NCBI GenBank assembly: GCA_002686085.1
Contig: NZAC01000027.1
Coordinates: forward strand, 1-42,680
Direction of reading: 5' to 3'
Length of the DNA: 42,680 bases
Origin: Roseibacillus sp.
GTDB lineage: Bacteria; Verrucomicrobiota; Verrucomicrobiia; Verrucomicrobiales; Akkermansiaceae
The notes below the pieces were generated by a model. The model searched no databases, had not been told where the DNA came from, and worked only from the letters and a program-made list of their open reading frames with translations. Positions 1-8,400 of the stretch are shown here, one piece after another. Numbering within the stretch: the first letter of the stretch is position 1; every line of letters starts with the position of its first letter. The translations under genes were made by a program, and so were the position numbers.

Positions 1-2
1 CG

Positions 3-587
3 AGCGAGGTGCTGGTAATAAGTGATTCAAGCGGAGATCCGGTATGTATTGCTGCGGATCTTCTCGCGCAGGCTGAACATGGTGGGGATAGTGTGGTGGG
101 GTTTGTGACAAATTCCTCCCGTCTCCTGAAGCAGGTGGAGAAGGAGGTAGCTCGCCAGCTGAAACGTCTATCTCGTGCAGAATATATAGGGGAGTCCCTG
201 CGCAAAGCAGGCTTTGCAGTGCTAGTACGATCGATCGATGACGCCATTAAGATTTGTAATGAGTTTGCTCCAGAGCACCTTTCCCTTGTGGTGAAAGACG
301 AGAGAAGACGTCTTGTGGAGATCAGAACTGCGGGCGCGATCTACCTTGGAAATCTCTCCGCTATCGCCGTGGGTGATTTCCTTGCGGGGCCTAGTCACAC
401 CCTGCCTACCGGGGGAGCAGGAAAGTCCTTCTCGGGTCTCCGGGCGGACCAGTTTCAGCGTCGCACGAGTATCGTCAAGATGGACAAAGCTTCCGTTAAA
501 AAATCACTCCCAGTGGTGCAGGAGTTTGCTCGAATGGAGGGGCTAGATGCTCACGGGGAGTCGGTGCGTTTGAGAGTAGAGAAGTAA
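3..587 (+). CDS. hisD: Histidinol dehydrogenase, C-terminal part (5' end outside window)
   Basis: Catalyses the last two oxidations of histidine biosynthesis (L-histidinol to L-histidine, NAD-dependent, zinc enzyme, cytoplasmic). The frame is open from the left edge (first full codon at position 3), so about 194 C-terminal residues are present of a family usually near 430. Visible signatures are LLAQAEHG near the start (Gln and His zinc ligands), NEFAPEHLSL (the catalytic Glu-His pair), GDFLAGPSHTLPT (Asp zinc ligand region) and LDAHGESVRLR at the end (the last zinc-ligand His). All expected catalytic and metal residues of this half are present, so the gene looks intact. The GTG at position 9 is internal, not a start. 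The stop is followed after one base by the CPXCG gene, suggesting one transcript. Confidence 0.95.
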   Translation, partial: SEVLVISDSSGDPVCIAADLLAQAEHGGDSVVGFVTNSSRLLKQVEKEVARQLKRLSRAEYIGESLRKAGFAVLVRSIDDAIKICNEFAPEHLSLVVKDERRRLVEIRTAGAIYLGNLSAIAVGDFLAGPSHTLPTGGAGKSFSGLRADQFQRRTSIVKMDKASVKKSLPVVQEFARMEGLDAHGESVRLRVEK

Positions 588-588
588 G

Positions 589-777
589 ATGGAAGGCCTA
601 GGAGAAGTACAATGCCCGAGTTGCTTTGAGTATTTCGCGGTTTCCATCCCTCCACTCGTAGAGTGTCCGGCTCATCTCGATTATGACTGTGAGGTGTGTT
701 GCCGGCCCATGGTAATCGTGGTTGATGAACAGGGAATCGTGCAGGCCCGGGGTATGGACGAAACTTTTCCAGGATGA
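589..777 (+). CDS. Small CPXCG-type cysteine-rich zinc protein
   Basis: A 62-residue protein with CPSC near residue 9 and a second cysteine cluster DYDCEVCCRPM near residue 35. This fits the small cysteine-rich CPXCG family (here CPSCF rather than CPxCG), a one-domain zinc-ribbon-like family of unknown function. The ATG is one base after the hisD stop, and the stop overlaps the glycosyltransferase start by four bases (ATGA), so it is translationally coupled on both sides. The family is a good match; its role is unknown, and nothing here ties it specifically to histidine synthesis. Confidence 0.8.
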   Translation: MEGLGEVQCPSCFEYFAVSIPPLVECPAHLDYDCEVCCRPMVIVVDEQGIVQARGMDETFPG

Positions 778-1775
778 ATGCTCCCGCGATTTCGATCGTG
801 ATGCCGGTGTTTAATGCCGGGGATACCATAGCAGAGGCAATTGAAAGCTGTCTTCATCAGACATGTTCCTCTTTTGAGCTGATCGTGGTGCTGGATGGGT
901 GCACGGATGCATCCAGTGAGATCGTGCATAGCTTCAAGGATTCTCGCATTCGAATTCTTACTCGTGGACACAGGGGGGTCACGGAGGCCTCTATTGAGGC
1001 GGTCAGAGCAGCAAGAGCACCTCTGATCGCGAGGATGGATGCCGATGACATTTCCCATCCCAACCGTTTGGCTTTACAGGAGGACTTCCTATCCTCTCAT
1101 ACTCATTTTTCGGCAGTCAGTGGAAAGGTAAGACTACTCAATCCCGTCGGTGAAGGAATGCAACGATATGTCGATTGGGTAAATGGTCTGAAGAATGCAG
1201 AAGATATCGCGAGGGGACGTTTTGTAGAATGTCCGGTGATTCAGCCCTCCATGATGGTGAGAAGGGCTGCCTTGGATGAGGTGTCGGGATATCGACGGTG
1301 CGAATGGGCAGAGGATCACGATCTTTTTCTGCGAATGCTGAGGAGGGACATGTTAATAGGTAAGGTTGATGGTCTCGTTCTTTCTTGGAGAGATAGTCTC
1401 GGCCGGTTGACCCGGAGGCACCCATGCTATGCAGAGGAGCAGGTATGGAAGATGAAGGCTCATCACCTGTCTCTTGAGGAGAGCGTTGCTGAGCGAGGGG
1501 TTGCTATTTGTGGTGCAGGACCACTTGGGAAGAGGCTCGCGCGCCTGCTCCAAGTCGAAGGGGTTCAAGTGAATGGGTTCTTTGAGGTTAACCCCCGCAG
1601 GGTTGGAGAGCGGATCTCTGGTGTAGAGGTAGCAGGGCCCGCAGAATTCGGAAAGCGCTGGCGGGACTCTACCCTTCTCGGAGCGGTAGGTATTCCCGGG
1701 GGGCGGGAGACGGTGAGAAAGTTAGCCGTGGATCAGGGGTATCAGGAGGGAGAGAATTTCTGGTGCTGCTGCTAG
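774..1775 (+). CDS. Family 2 glycosyltransferase with C-terminal Rossmann-like domain
   Basis: A 333-residue protein. The first ~220 residues are a GT-A glycosyltransferase: ISIVMPVFNAGDTI at 6-19, VVLDGCTDAS around 38-47 and the metal/nucleotide-sugar motif RMDADD at 87-92, followed by the acceptor-side motif WAEDHDLFLRML. From about residue 240 a second domain begins with GVAICGAGPLGKRLARLL, a nucleotide-binding Gly-rich loop, and resembles the Rossmann-like N-terminal domain of PglD-type sugar acetyltransferases. The protein ends in WCCC, an unusual three-cysteine terminus. It would transfer a sugar to a glycan or lipid acceptor at the cytoplasmic membrane face; donor and acceptor cannot be told. 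The start overlaps the stop of the CPXCG gene (ATGA). Confidence 0.85.
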   Translation: MNAPAISIVMPVFNAGDTIAEAIESCLHQTCSSFELIVVLDGCTDASSEIVHSFKDSRIRILTRGHRGVTEASIEAVRAARAPLIARMDADDISHPNRLALQEDFLSSHTHFSAVSGKVRLLNPVGEGMQRYVDWVNGLKNAEDIARGRFVECPVIQPSMMVRRAALDEVSGYRRCEWAEDHDLFLRMLRRDMLIGKVDGLVLSWRDSLGRLTRRHPCYAEEQVWKMKAHHLSLEESVAERGVAICGAGPLGKRLARLLQVEGVQVNGFFEVNPRRVGERISGVEVAGPAEFGKRWRDSTLLGAVGIPGGRETVRKLAVDQGYQEGENFWCCC

Positions 1776-1822
1776 AATGCCGGGAGTCCAAGGCCTGGTG
1801 AACCGGCGTGGAATCTCGTCTG

Positions 1823-3175
1823 TCAGTCCTCCTCTAAGGTCTCGAGAACCCTCTGATTCGCTAACGGTCCCTCCATGAAGGTGTTCCCCTTCAATCCAAA
1901 GCAGCACAGGACTTCGAAGTGCCCTGACTTGAGCGCTTGGCGAGCAAGATCCTGCGCAGACAGAACCAGTTTCCCTGCTCGTTTTACCAGTTCAAAAGAG
2001 ACAGGCCCCACGCCGTGATACGCGCGGTAAATCACTTCTGAGCAAACCAGCCGGTCTGCCTTTCGAAAGTCGAAAACAAAGTCATAGAGCTTCCCTTCAT
2101 GGCTGATGGCTCGCTCCAAAGCCTCTCGAATGGGTGCTTTTGCGAGGATGGGGCGAAGCACAAAGAAGGCATCCACCCCTAACGCCTCGGGAAGGTGACG
2201 GAACAGAACGCCGTCTTTTTTTGCCTCAAGAACCTCTGTTTCAGGTGACGATATAGGCGGAAGGCCGAGGATGTCGCGTTGTTTTAAGTTGCCCAGATAA
2301 AGGGAGGCATGGGGCCAGAACCCGGGCAGAAACAAGTTACTCATGGCGTCATCGTGACGGGTTACTATGACGTCACCGGGAGAAAGTTTGCTGGCAGTCG
2401 TGAGGCATATTTCACTGCTGACCCTGTGATCCGCCTGAGTCCTTCGGACGAAGGGTTGCTTCATGTCTGCGATAGCGCTGCCGCTCAAACGAAAAAGATG
2501 AAACATGACCCGCTTGTAACTGGCTACCTGCCTGAGTTTGAAGGCGTGTATACGATAACGGATCTTTCTTTTGATAAACTCTCGCCGGCTACTCTCAAAA
2601 AAAGGCTCCTCGGCATGCAGCCAATCTGCCAGCACTCCCATGCCGGAGGATTGTAGCACGTCGGTAATTTCCTCACGGTGTGCTTCGTAGAAGCGCCAAG
2701 CCTCATGGTATCTCCACATCCAGCGAGCGGACGAGAAATTGCGATAGATTCCTGTCAGGCTCTTCTCCTTGATGCCGAAGCGCGTTTCGGCTTCGTCAAG
2801 TTTCTTCCAGACCACCGGACGGTCCTTTGCGAGGTCTACAATAAAGCCTGCACTGCGCATCAGCATGGCAGTTGCGCAGAATGCCAGACCGAAGACACGC
2901 AATCTCAGGCTCCAGTCCGGGTTGCGGCGCTCATCGAGCAAAGGCCGCAGGGTAAGGACGGTTCCCCATAGTGAGGTTCGTAAGCCGAGATAGAGAGAGT
3001 AGGTGTCTCTCAATCGCTCATCCTCATCTGGGAGGTAATAGCCCCGCTCTTGGGCTGCCGAGGCATCCGCAATTTCCTGTGTCAGGGTCTGTTCCCGAGG
3101 TAGTGCTGGCGCTACTGCTGACAGGGTTCGCCATGCTGACGCCGCAAGAGACTCAGGAGTCGTTCGATCATACAT
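1823..3175 (-). CDS. YiiX/YebB-like permuted papain-fold hydrolase with long N-terminal domain
   Basis: A 450-residue protein. Its C-terminal ~200 residues carry hallmarks of the YaeF/YiiX permuted papain (NlpC/P60-like, peptidase C92) family: LSPGDVIVTRH at 264-274, FWPHASLYLG with candidate catalytic His289, and RLVCSEVIYRAY with candidate nucleophile Cys378. Family members are amidase- or lipid-hydrolase-like thiol enzymes. The N-terminal ~240 residues are mostly helical and basic and I do not recognise them. No signal peptide is visible. It starts 28 bases after the DUF1501 gene stops on the same strand, so it may be the last gene of that operon. Substrate unknown. The catalytic Cys/His assignment is from motif alignment by eye. 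Confidence 0.75.
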   Translation of the reverse strand: MYDRTTPESLAASAWRTLSAVAPALPREQTLTQEIADASAAQERGYYLPDEDERLRDTYSLYLGLRTSLWGTVLTLRPLLDERRNPDWSLRLRVFGLAFCATAMLMRSAGFIVDLAKDRPVVWKKLDEAETRFGIKEKSLTGIYRNFSSARWMWRYHEAWRFYEAHREEITDVLQSSGMGVLADWLHAEEPFFESSRREFIKRKIRYRIHAFKLRQVASYKRVMFHLFRLSGSAIADMKQPFVRRTQADHRVSSEICLTTASKLSPGDVIVTRHDDAMSNLFLPGFWPHASLYLGNLKQRDILGLPPISSPETEVLEAKKDGVLFRHLPEALGVDAFFVLRPILAKAPIREALERAISHEGKLYDFVFDFRKADRLVCSEVIYRAYHGVGPVSFELVKRAGKLVLSAQDLARQALKSGHFEVLCCFGLKGNTFMEGPLANQRVLETLEED

Positions 3176-3203
3176 TAAACGGAAAGGGTCAGTGAGTACA
3201 TTG

Positions 3204-4667
3204 TCAGACCAGAATACCCTTGATCACTTTTCCATGAACATCAGTCAGACGGTAGTCACGGCCTTGGAACCGATGAATCAGACGCTCATGATCAAATCCC
3301 AGTTGGTGAAGAATTGTGGCTTGTAGGTCATGAACGTGGACGGGATTTTCAGCGGGGCTGAACCCTAGCTCGTCGCTCTGACCGTGGGTGATCCCCCCTT
3401 GTATTCCTCCCCCAGCCATGAACATGGAGTAGCAGTCTGGGAAGTGGTCCCTTCCCAGAACCTTGCCTCCTGCGGTTCGGCCCTCACGGAAGGGTGTTCG
3501 CCCGAATTCGCCGCCCCAAATAACCAACGTATCCTCAAGGAGTCCTCGCTCTTTCAGATCCCGAATGAGGGCCGCAACAGGCCTGTCCATCGTGGCGCAC
3601 TTTTTCGTGAGGCCGTCTCTGATATCTTCCTTGGGGTTGGTTCCATGAAAATCCCAGCCCCAGTCAAAGAGCTGCACAAAACGCACCCCTTTTTCAAGGA
3701 GGCGGCGAGCGAGCAGGCAGTTGTTCGCCAGACTGGAGGCTCCAGGAACGGCTCCGTAACTGTTCAAGGTCCCTTCTGGTTCGCGGGAAATATCCATCAC
3801 TTCGGGAACCGAAACCTGCATCCGATAAGCCAACTCATACTGCGCGATGCGGGTCAGAGTTTCAGGGCTGCCCAGTTCCGCAGCTTGAATTTCATTCAGG
3901 GTGCGCAGGGCGTCCAGTCCCTTACGACGTAGTTGGCGTGACATGCCTTTGGGATCTTTGACGTAGAGGACAGGATCTCCCTTCGACCGGCACTGCACTC
4001 CTTGGAACACAGAGGGGAGAAACCCGCTGCCCCATGCATTTTTACCGGCACTCGGCTGGATGCCGCCAGAGATCATGACCACGAAGCCGGGCAGGTCTTC
4101 ATTCTCAGATCCGAGACCATAGGTAACCCATGAGCCCATGGAAGGCCGGCCTTGCCGTGGTGACCCAGTAAGCAGAAAAAGCTGAGCGGGTGCGTGATTG
4201 AACTGGTCGGTGTGCATGGACCGAACCACACAAATCTCATCCGCGATACCGTGAAAGTGAGGAACTGCATCTGAGAGCCAGGTTCCGCCCTTGCCGTGCT
4301 GGGTAAAGGTGCGGGGTGTCCCCATGAGTTTTGGTTTTCCCTTGGTGAAGGCGAATTCCTTTCCCTTGATAAATTCATCAGGGCAGTCCTGACCGCTTCG
4401 CTTTACTAACTCTGGTTTGTAGTCCAGGAGGTCCAGGTGGGGTGGGGAGCCAGCACAGTGAATGTAGACGACCCTTTTGGCCGCTGGTTCAAAATGGGGT
4501 TTACGGGTTGTCAGGGGAGGGGGCGGTAGCTCCGCTCCGGGAAGATGACCTGCTCCCAATGCAGAGAGGGCAATTCCCCCGAGCCCTACCTGGCAATCCT
4601 TGAGGAAGTGCCGGCGGGTCAGGTGCTGAAGATGTGCTTCGTTAGCGCCGAAGGATTTCTGGATCAT
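3204..4667 (-). CDS. DUF1501 domain protein with Tat signal
   Basis: A 487-residue DUF1501 protein, a family related to the alkaline phosphatase/sulfatase superfamily and typically encoded next to DUF1549/DUF1553 cytochrome proteins in Planctomycetes and Verrucomicrobiota. The N-terminus has the twin-arginine-like sequence LTRRHFLKDCQVG followed by a hydrophobic stretch, indicating export in folded form. Family motifs include YIHCAGSPPHLDLLDYKP, HTDQFNHAPAQLFLLTG, RFVQLFDWGWDFHG, WGGEFGRTP and GRDHFPDCYSMFMAGGG. The ATG at 4667 was chosen over a longer frame (4721) because it makes the usual 4-bp ATGA overlap with the upstream gene stop and puts the Tat motif close to the N-terminus. The biochemical role of the family is not established. 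Confidence 0.9.
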   Translation of the reverse strand: MIQKSFGANEAHLQHLTRRHFLKDCQVGLGGIALSALGAGHLPGAELPPPPLTTRKPHFEPAAKRVVYIHCAGSPPHLDLLDYKPELVKRSGQDCPDEFIKGKEFAFTKGKPKLMGTPRTFTQHGKGGTWLSDAVPHFHGIADEICVVRSMHTDQFNHAPAQLFLLTGSPRQGRPSMGSWVTYGLGSENEDLPGFVVMISGGIQPSAGKNAWGSGFLPSVFQGVQCRSKGDPVLYVKDPKGMSRQLRRKGLDALRTLNEIQAAELGSPETLTRIAQYELAYRMQVSVPEVMDISREPEGTLNSYGAVPGASSLANNCLLARRLLEKGVRFVQLFDWGWDFHGTNPKEDIRDGLTKKCATMDRPVAALIRDLKERGLLEDTLVIWGGEFGRTPFREGRTAGGKVLGRDHFPDCYSMFMAGGGIQGGITHGQSDELGFSPAENPVHVHDLQATILHQLGFDHERLIHRFQGRDYRLTDVHGKVIKGILV

Positions 4668-7600
4668 GGCTTCTGAAAGATCTCGTCGAGGTTCAGGACT
4701 ACATTTGCAACGGTGGTCCAAGCTGCAAGAGAGACGACATCAGAGTTCTCAGGAGAGGGTCCCCTGGGCTCGGTTGCCAGAGATTTGGCCGCTGATGCAT
4801 CTGAGAGGAACGAGCGGTAGGCTTGCTCATAAAGATCGGTGAGAGGCTTGATTTCGACGGGCTTGGGAGGTCGGACTAGAGCAAGTCGGAACATCCGTTC
4901 TACAACAGGAGAAGGCGTATCAGAGGATGTTTCCTTCAGAGCTCTCCGGGCTAGGGCCTGCGCGGCTTCCACATACACAGGGTCATTCAGGGTCACCAGA
5001 GCCTGAAGGGGCGTGTTCGTCTGAGATCGCCTTACGGTGCAGACTTCACGACTTGGGGCGTCAAAGGTTGCCATTGAAGGATATGGCATCGAGCGTCGCC
5101 ACTCGGTGTAAATGCCCCTGCGATAGCGGTCTTCACCAGTGCTGTCGCTCCAATCTGTTGATCCGCCGAATGCGGCACGCAGCCCGAGCTTCGGCCGGGG
5201 AGGTCGGGTCGGCTTACCGAACATCTTTCCACTTAGGATTCCTCCAACGAAAAGGGCTTGATCACGTATCATCTCGGCTGAAAGACGGTTCCGTGGTCCC
5301 CGTGAAAGAAGTCGGTTGAAGGGGTCTGCCTCGAGAAGTTCCGGTGTAACCTTTGAGGACTGTTGGTATGTCGACATGGTTACCAGAAGCTTATGGAATT
5401 TCTTCATATCCCATCCGCTCTCGATGAGTTCGACGGCAAGCCAGTCAAGAAGTTTAGGGTGGGATGGATACTCTCCCTGAGAGCCAAACTCCTCGCTCGT
5501 GGAAACCAAACCGGTGCCATAAAGGGCTTCCCACTGGCGATTTGCAATTACCCTGGCAGTGAGAGGATTATCACTGCTCATGATCCATCTTGCGAGTGTG
5601 AGGCGATTTAGAGGGGCATCCGCGGGAAGAGGGTGCAGGGCAGCAGGGGTTCCCTCGCTGACCTCCTCGGCTTTTTGCTTGTAGTTGCCCCTTATTTGAA
5701 CGTGTGTTTTCCGGCGTTTGCTGGCGGGGAGTTCCCGCATGATCGGCACAGTGGTCGAGCCTTTAAGGCCAGCAAGCTGTTGCTCGAGGTCCTTGATTCT
5801 CTTCTGAGCTCTGGCAGTTGGAGGGGCGATCGTTCGGTAGTAATTGCCGATCAAGGTTTTCTCATCAGTAGTTCTGGGGCGAGAGGTAAGCGCCTTGCGG
5901 ACTGCCGGGGGTATCCCAATCCACGGGCCTGCAGCCGAATCGCTCGTGAAAGAGACGCGGAATCTCGCCATAGTAGTAGTTGGCCAGTTTGATTCCTGAT
6001 GAATGTCGAGTCGCAGGCGTCCTCCCGCCTTGATAGCCTTGCTAGGCGCGACGAGAAGATAATGGTCCTTCCGATGTTGTGGAGAAAGGGCCCATCCTTT
6101 CGCGGAATCCAAGGTAGAGGTTAGAACCGCCTCAGCCGGGAACTTCTCCTGTGCGAAGCTCGCGCTGGCAGCAGACAGCGGTATGAGTTGAGCTCCTGAG
6201 GTAGAAAAGGTTGTGCTCGGCGAGGGGATTTCGCGAGGTTCCTTTTCCCATATGATTGAGCGATCATCATCTAAAATAGTAATTCGATAACCAGCGAGTC
6301 TTGAGGCGGTATCCCCATCGGTCCTGTTCCAGAGCACGACTTTGTCGATGTCTCGGGGTGTCCCGAGGTCAACCTCCCACCATTGATCAGGTCCCCCTGC
6401 AGTATGACTGGTAGATTTATTCGTAAAAATGCCATCGGTATTGCCGTCGATAGCGAGATTCGCGGGTCCATCGAAGCCGGTGGATATCTGGGAGGCTTTA
6501 CCTTTCATCGCGATATTACGGCCGGATGAAAAGACCTCGACTTCGGCGAGGTGAAGGAACTTGTCGTTACCCGGCAGTTCTACCCGGACGAATTGGCCCT
6601 TGATTCCGGCTGCTGAGTCGGGTGGCAGGCGGGTTGCGGTAATCCTGTTGATAACAACATTGTCCTTCCGGCCGACCGTGCCTTTGTGAGTGAGAAGGTC
6701 CAAGCGAAGTCCTCTTACTTCGTCAGTGAGAGGGAATTCCATGCTGTAAATTGATCGATCCGGGTTTCCTCCGCTGGCAACAATCACGCCATCGTCTTCG
6801 GCTGAAAGAGTCGCACCTCCTGTTGCAGACAATCTCGAGGGTCTCGCTGGATTCCAAGCCAGGGAGCTTGGAATCCTCTTCTCCCACTGTTCCTGCATTC
6901 CGGCCAGTTCGGGGCCGCTTTTTGTTAATGTCGTTTTGAGTTCACGAATTTCTTTCCGCAGGTCGGTCTGACGTTTTCGTTGCTCCTCAGTGAAGACTTC
7001 GACGAGAGGGGCTTCATTCCGGCGATCGGCATCCTCAGAGTTGTTGAAAAACGCCAGCATCTGGAAATATTCGTTCTGGGTGATGGGGTCATATTTGTGA
7101 GTGTGGCACTGTGCGCATGCCATGGTCGTGCCCATCCATGTCTGCATCGTAGTGTTGACCCGGTCTACGACCGCGACATTCCGGAATTCCTCATCATTAG
7201 TACCGCCCTCGTTATTGGTAAGGGTATTGCGATGAAAAGCGGTGGCGACGAGTTGATCATTGTCTGGGTCATCAAGGAGATCTCCTGCAAGTTGCTCAAT
7301 GGTGAACTGATCAAAGGGCATGTTAGCATTAATTGCTTTTATGACCCAGTCACGGTAGGCCCAGATTGTCCTTGGGGGATCATCGGCGTAGCCAGCTGAG
7401 TCAGCGTAACGTGCGAGGTCGAGCCACTGTCGGGCCCAGTGTTCGCCGTAGGATGGCTTTGCAAGCAAGGTGTCTACATAGCGAGAGTAGGCATCCTGCG
7501 ATGTATCCTGCACGAAGGCAGCTGCCTCCTTCGGGGATGGAGGGAGGCCGGTAAGGTCAATCGATACTCTTCGGGCAAGGCTCCACCGGTCGGCAGGAGC

Positions 7601-8086
7601 CGAAGGCTGGAGCCCGTTTTCTTCAAGCTTTGAGAGAATGAAATTATCGGCATGAACGGTGGGCCATTGATCTTTCGTAATAGAGGGAGGGGTGGGCCTC
7701 TCAGGAGGCTGATAGGACCAGTGCTGATCAAATTTGGCTCCTTCTTTTATCCACTGTTTGAGAAGTGCGATTTCCGTGCCGGTTAATCGGCTACCCTTTC
7801 CCTTCGGCGGCATCCGCTCGTTATCGTCCTCTTCGATAATGCGCGCGATCAATTCGCTTTCCTCGATCTTGCCGGGTACGATGGCAGAATATCCTCCCAG
7901 GTCCCGGGTCGCTCCGTCGTGTGAATCGAGTCGTAAGTCTGCTTTGAGCTCGGCCTCGTCCGGACCGTGACAGGCGATGCAGCTGTTGGAGAGAATCGGT
8001 CTGATATCTCGGTTGAAGTCGATTCCTGCACTTGCCGCGGCAGTTGAAAGCAGCAAAAGAAGCAGGTGTCGGAACGATGTGATCAT
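4664..8086 (-). CDS. Secreted cytochrome c / DUF1549 / discoidin-like / DUF1553 protein (PSD1 type)
   Basis: A 1140-residue exported protein. Signal peptide at 1-20 (hydrophobic core, ASA end). A planctomycete-type cytochrome c domain follows with haem site CIACH at 36-40 and RMPPKGKG at 91-98 supplying a likely axial Met. DUF1549 follows (WARQWLDLARYADSAGY, around 217-233), containing a second CAQCH motif at 324-328. Residues ~490-630 resemble an F5/8 type C (discoidin) carbohydrate-binding domain (VRVELPGNDKFLHLAEVEVFS; WWEVDLG). DUF1553 occupies the C-terminal third (LARWIMSSDNPLTARVIANR; TNTPLQALVTLNDP). Such proteins are abundant in polysaccharide-degrading planctomycetes and verrucomicrobia, with proposed roles in periplasmic redox chemistry or glycan breakdown. 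It is translationally coupled to the DUF1501 gene. No in-frame defects seen. Confidence 0.92.
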   Translation of the reverse strand: MITSFRHLLLLLLSTAAASAGIDFNRDIRPILSNSCIACHGPDEAELKADLRLDSHDGATRDLGGYSAIVPGKIEESELIARIIEEDDNERMPPKGKGSRLTGTEIALLKQWIKEGAKFDQHWSYQPPERPTPPSITKDQWPTVHADNFILSKLEENGLQPSAPADRWSLARRVSIDLTGLPPSPKEAAAFVQDTSQDAYSRYVDTLLAKPSYGEHWARQWLDLARYADSAGYADDPPRTIWAYRDWVIKAINANMPFDQFTIEQLAGDLLDDPDNDQLVATAFHRNTLTNNEGGTNDEEFRNVAVVDRVNTTMQTWMGTTMACAQCHTHKYDPITQNEYFQMLAFFNNSEDADRRNEAPLVEVFTEEQRKRQTDLRKEIRELKTTLTKSGPELAGMQEQWEKRIPSSLAWNPARPSRLSATGGATLSAEDDGVIVASGGNPDRSIYSMEFPLTDEVRGLRLDLLTHKGTVGRKDNVVINRITATRLPPDSAAGIKGQFVRVELPGNDKFLHLAEVEVFSSGRNIAMKGKASQISTGFDGPANLAIDGNTDGIFTNKSTSHTAGGPDQWWEVDLGTPRDIDKVVLWNRTDGDTASRLAGYRITILDDDRSIIWEKEPREIPSPSTTFSTSGAQLIPLSAASASFAQEKFPAEAVLTSTLDSAKGWALSPQHRKDHYLLVAPSKAIKAGGRLRLDIHQESNWPTTTMARFRVSFTSDSAAGPWIGIPPAVRKALTSRPRTTDEKTLIGNYYRTIAPPTARAQKRIKDLEQQLAGLKGSTTVPIMRELPASKRRKTHVQIRGNYKQKAEEVSEGTPAALHPLPADAPLNRLTLARWIMSSDNPLTARVIANRQWEALYGTGLVSTSEEFGSQGEYPSHPKLLDWLAVELIESGWDMKKFHKLLVTMSTYQQSSKVTPELLEADPFNRLLSRGPRNRLSAEMIRDQALFVGGILSGKMFGKPTRPPRPKLGLRAAFGGSTDWSDSTGEDRYRRGIYTEWRRSMPYPSMATFDAPSREVCTVRRSQTNTPLQALVTLNDPVYVEAAQALARRALKETSSDTPSPVVERMFRLALVRPPKPVEIKPLTDLYEQAYRSFLSDASAAKSLATEPRGPSPENSDVVSLAAWTTVANVVLNLDEIFQKP

Positions 8087-8298
8087 CAGGCTTCTGAATA
8101 CGGTAGAAGATAGGATACCGCGAGGCTATCGCATCTTCTGGTGTGGGGGGAGCGGATTTGCCCTCAAAATTAGTGAGATATCCGGGTGAGAACCCGAAAA
8201 ATGGGGATCTCGGGCACTTTTGCTTGAGTTCTTGGCTCTTAAGGAGAGTTCCGCCTTGATCGAAACAGAGTAATCGGGGAGGTTTCCATCCCTTCCGG

Positions 8299-8376
<78 letters not shown>

Positions 8377-8400
8377 CTCCACTTCCATGGGGTGGATGGT

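Noticed and set aside
2309-2656. A 115-codon plus-strand frame
   Set aside because: It lies entirely antisense to the YiiX-like gene, whose catalytic motifs are intact.
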